Source: Betaproteobacteria bacterium
GTDB taxonomy: Bacteria; Pseudomonadota; Gammaproteobacteria; Burkholderiales; Casimicrobiaceae
Length of the DNA: 47,952 nucleotides
Assembly: GCA_016704895.1 (NCBI GenBank)
Contig: JADIZG010000024.1
Span: 1-47,952, forward strand
Direction of reading: 5' to 3'
How positions within the stretch are numbered: position 1 is the first letter of the stretch; each line of letters begins with the position of its first letter. A model generated the notes under the pieces. The model had not been told where the DNA came from and did no database searches. It saw only the letters and a program-made list of their open reading frames with translations. Both the position numbers and the translations under genes were made by a program. Below are positions 47,792 through 47,952 of the stretch, one piece after another.

Positions 47792-47947
47792 ATGCGCGAG
47801 AAGATCAAGCTCGAGTCGTCGGCCGGCACCGGCCATTTCTACACGACGACCAAGAACAAGAAGACGATGCCCGAGAAGATGGTGATCAAGAAGTTCGATC
47901 CCGTCGCCCGCAAGCACGTCGAGTACAAGGAAACGAAGCTCAAGTGA
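47792..47947 (+). CDS. rpmG: 50S ribosomal protein L33
   Basis: A 51-residue ribosomal protein of the large subunit. It reads MREKIKLESSAGTGHFYTTT, then KNKKTMPEKMVIKKFDPVAR and ends YKETKLK. This is the zinc-free form: the cysteine pairs of the C+ type are absent. It begins 16 bases after the rpmB stop, with AAGGA ahead of the ATG. It is complete five bases before the window ends. Confidence 0.98.
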   Translation: MREKIKLESSAGTGHFYTTTKNKKTMPEKMVIKKFDPVARKHVEYKETKLK

Positions 47948-47952
47948 CGGCC

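Overview
This window looks like the chromosome of a high-GC betaproteobacterium, most likely of the order Burkholderiales. It is very G+C-rich throughout and uses mostly G/C-ending codons. It carries two orphan tripartite-tricarboxylate (Bug/TctC) binding proteins. It also has the conserved order dut-coaBC / radC-rpmB-rpmG and the neighbourhood DUF2889-sucC-sucD-terC-pilA, which is typical of that group. No tRNA, rRNA, CRISPR array, integrase or complete insertion sequence was seen.

Layout. 0-9.7 kb: the C-terminal part of a hydantoinase B gene, a HIT protein, pirin, a large secreted RCC1/beta-propeller protein, glutathione peroxidase, and two tandem family-5 extracellular solute-binding proteins without permeases. 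9.9-13.7 kb: an MFS exporter and the malic enzyme maeB with a clear terminator. 13.9-18.5 kb (minus strand): an arginine succinyltransferase operon led by a RidA protein (ridA-astC-astA-astB), with astD missing from its expected place. 18.5-25.7 kb: a DUF423 membrane protein, two Bug receptors, and an RND efflux adaptor/pump pair behind a good sigma-70 promoter. 25.8-34.4 kb: a glycerol-phosphate region (ugpB-A-E-C-Q, and glpK on the other strand) with a MarR/MFS pair between them. 34.5-39.5 kb: DUF2889, sucC, an internally deleted sucD, a truncated terC running into poly-G, and a PP2C phosphatase/FHA reading frame. 39.7-44.7 kb: a sigma-54 promoter, two type IV pilins, a phosphoethanolamine-transferase-like sulfatase and a membrane-fused spermidine-synthase-like protein. 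44.8-47.9 kb: dut, coaBC, radC, rpmB, rpmG.

Working together: the ugp transporter imports glycerol-3-phosphate or glycerophosphodiesters, UgpQ cleaves the diesters, and GlpK phosphorylates free glycerol. The ast genes degrade arginine through succinylated intermediates, and RidA would remove reactive imines formed by the pyridoxal-phosphate transaminase. The pilin locus would be switched on by RpoN (probably through PilSR), and its downstream sulfatase may decorate pilin or lipid A.

Data quality matters here. Reading-frame breaks occur in about fifteen otherwise well conserved genes, concentrated at 0-9.7 kb, 24.1 kb and 36.4-45.2 kb. Genes such as maeB, astA, astC, ugpA/E/C/Q, sucC, coaBC and radC are intact. 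Together with the near-pure G tracts at 37.2 and 38.4 kb, the pirin/RCC1 junction at 2.5 kb and the deletion inside sucD, this points to local consensus or assembly error rather than true gene decay. I did not find a convincing undescribed system. The most interesting biology is the pilin/modification locus, the mosaic RCC1-propeller protein, the duplicated operator-like element in front of marR, and the hairpin pair inside the ugp operon.
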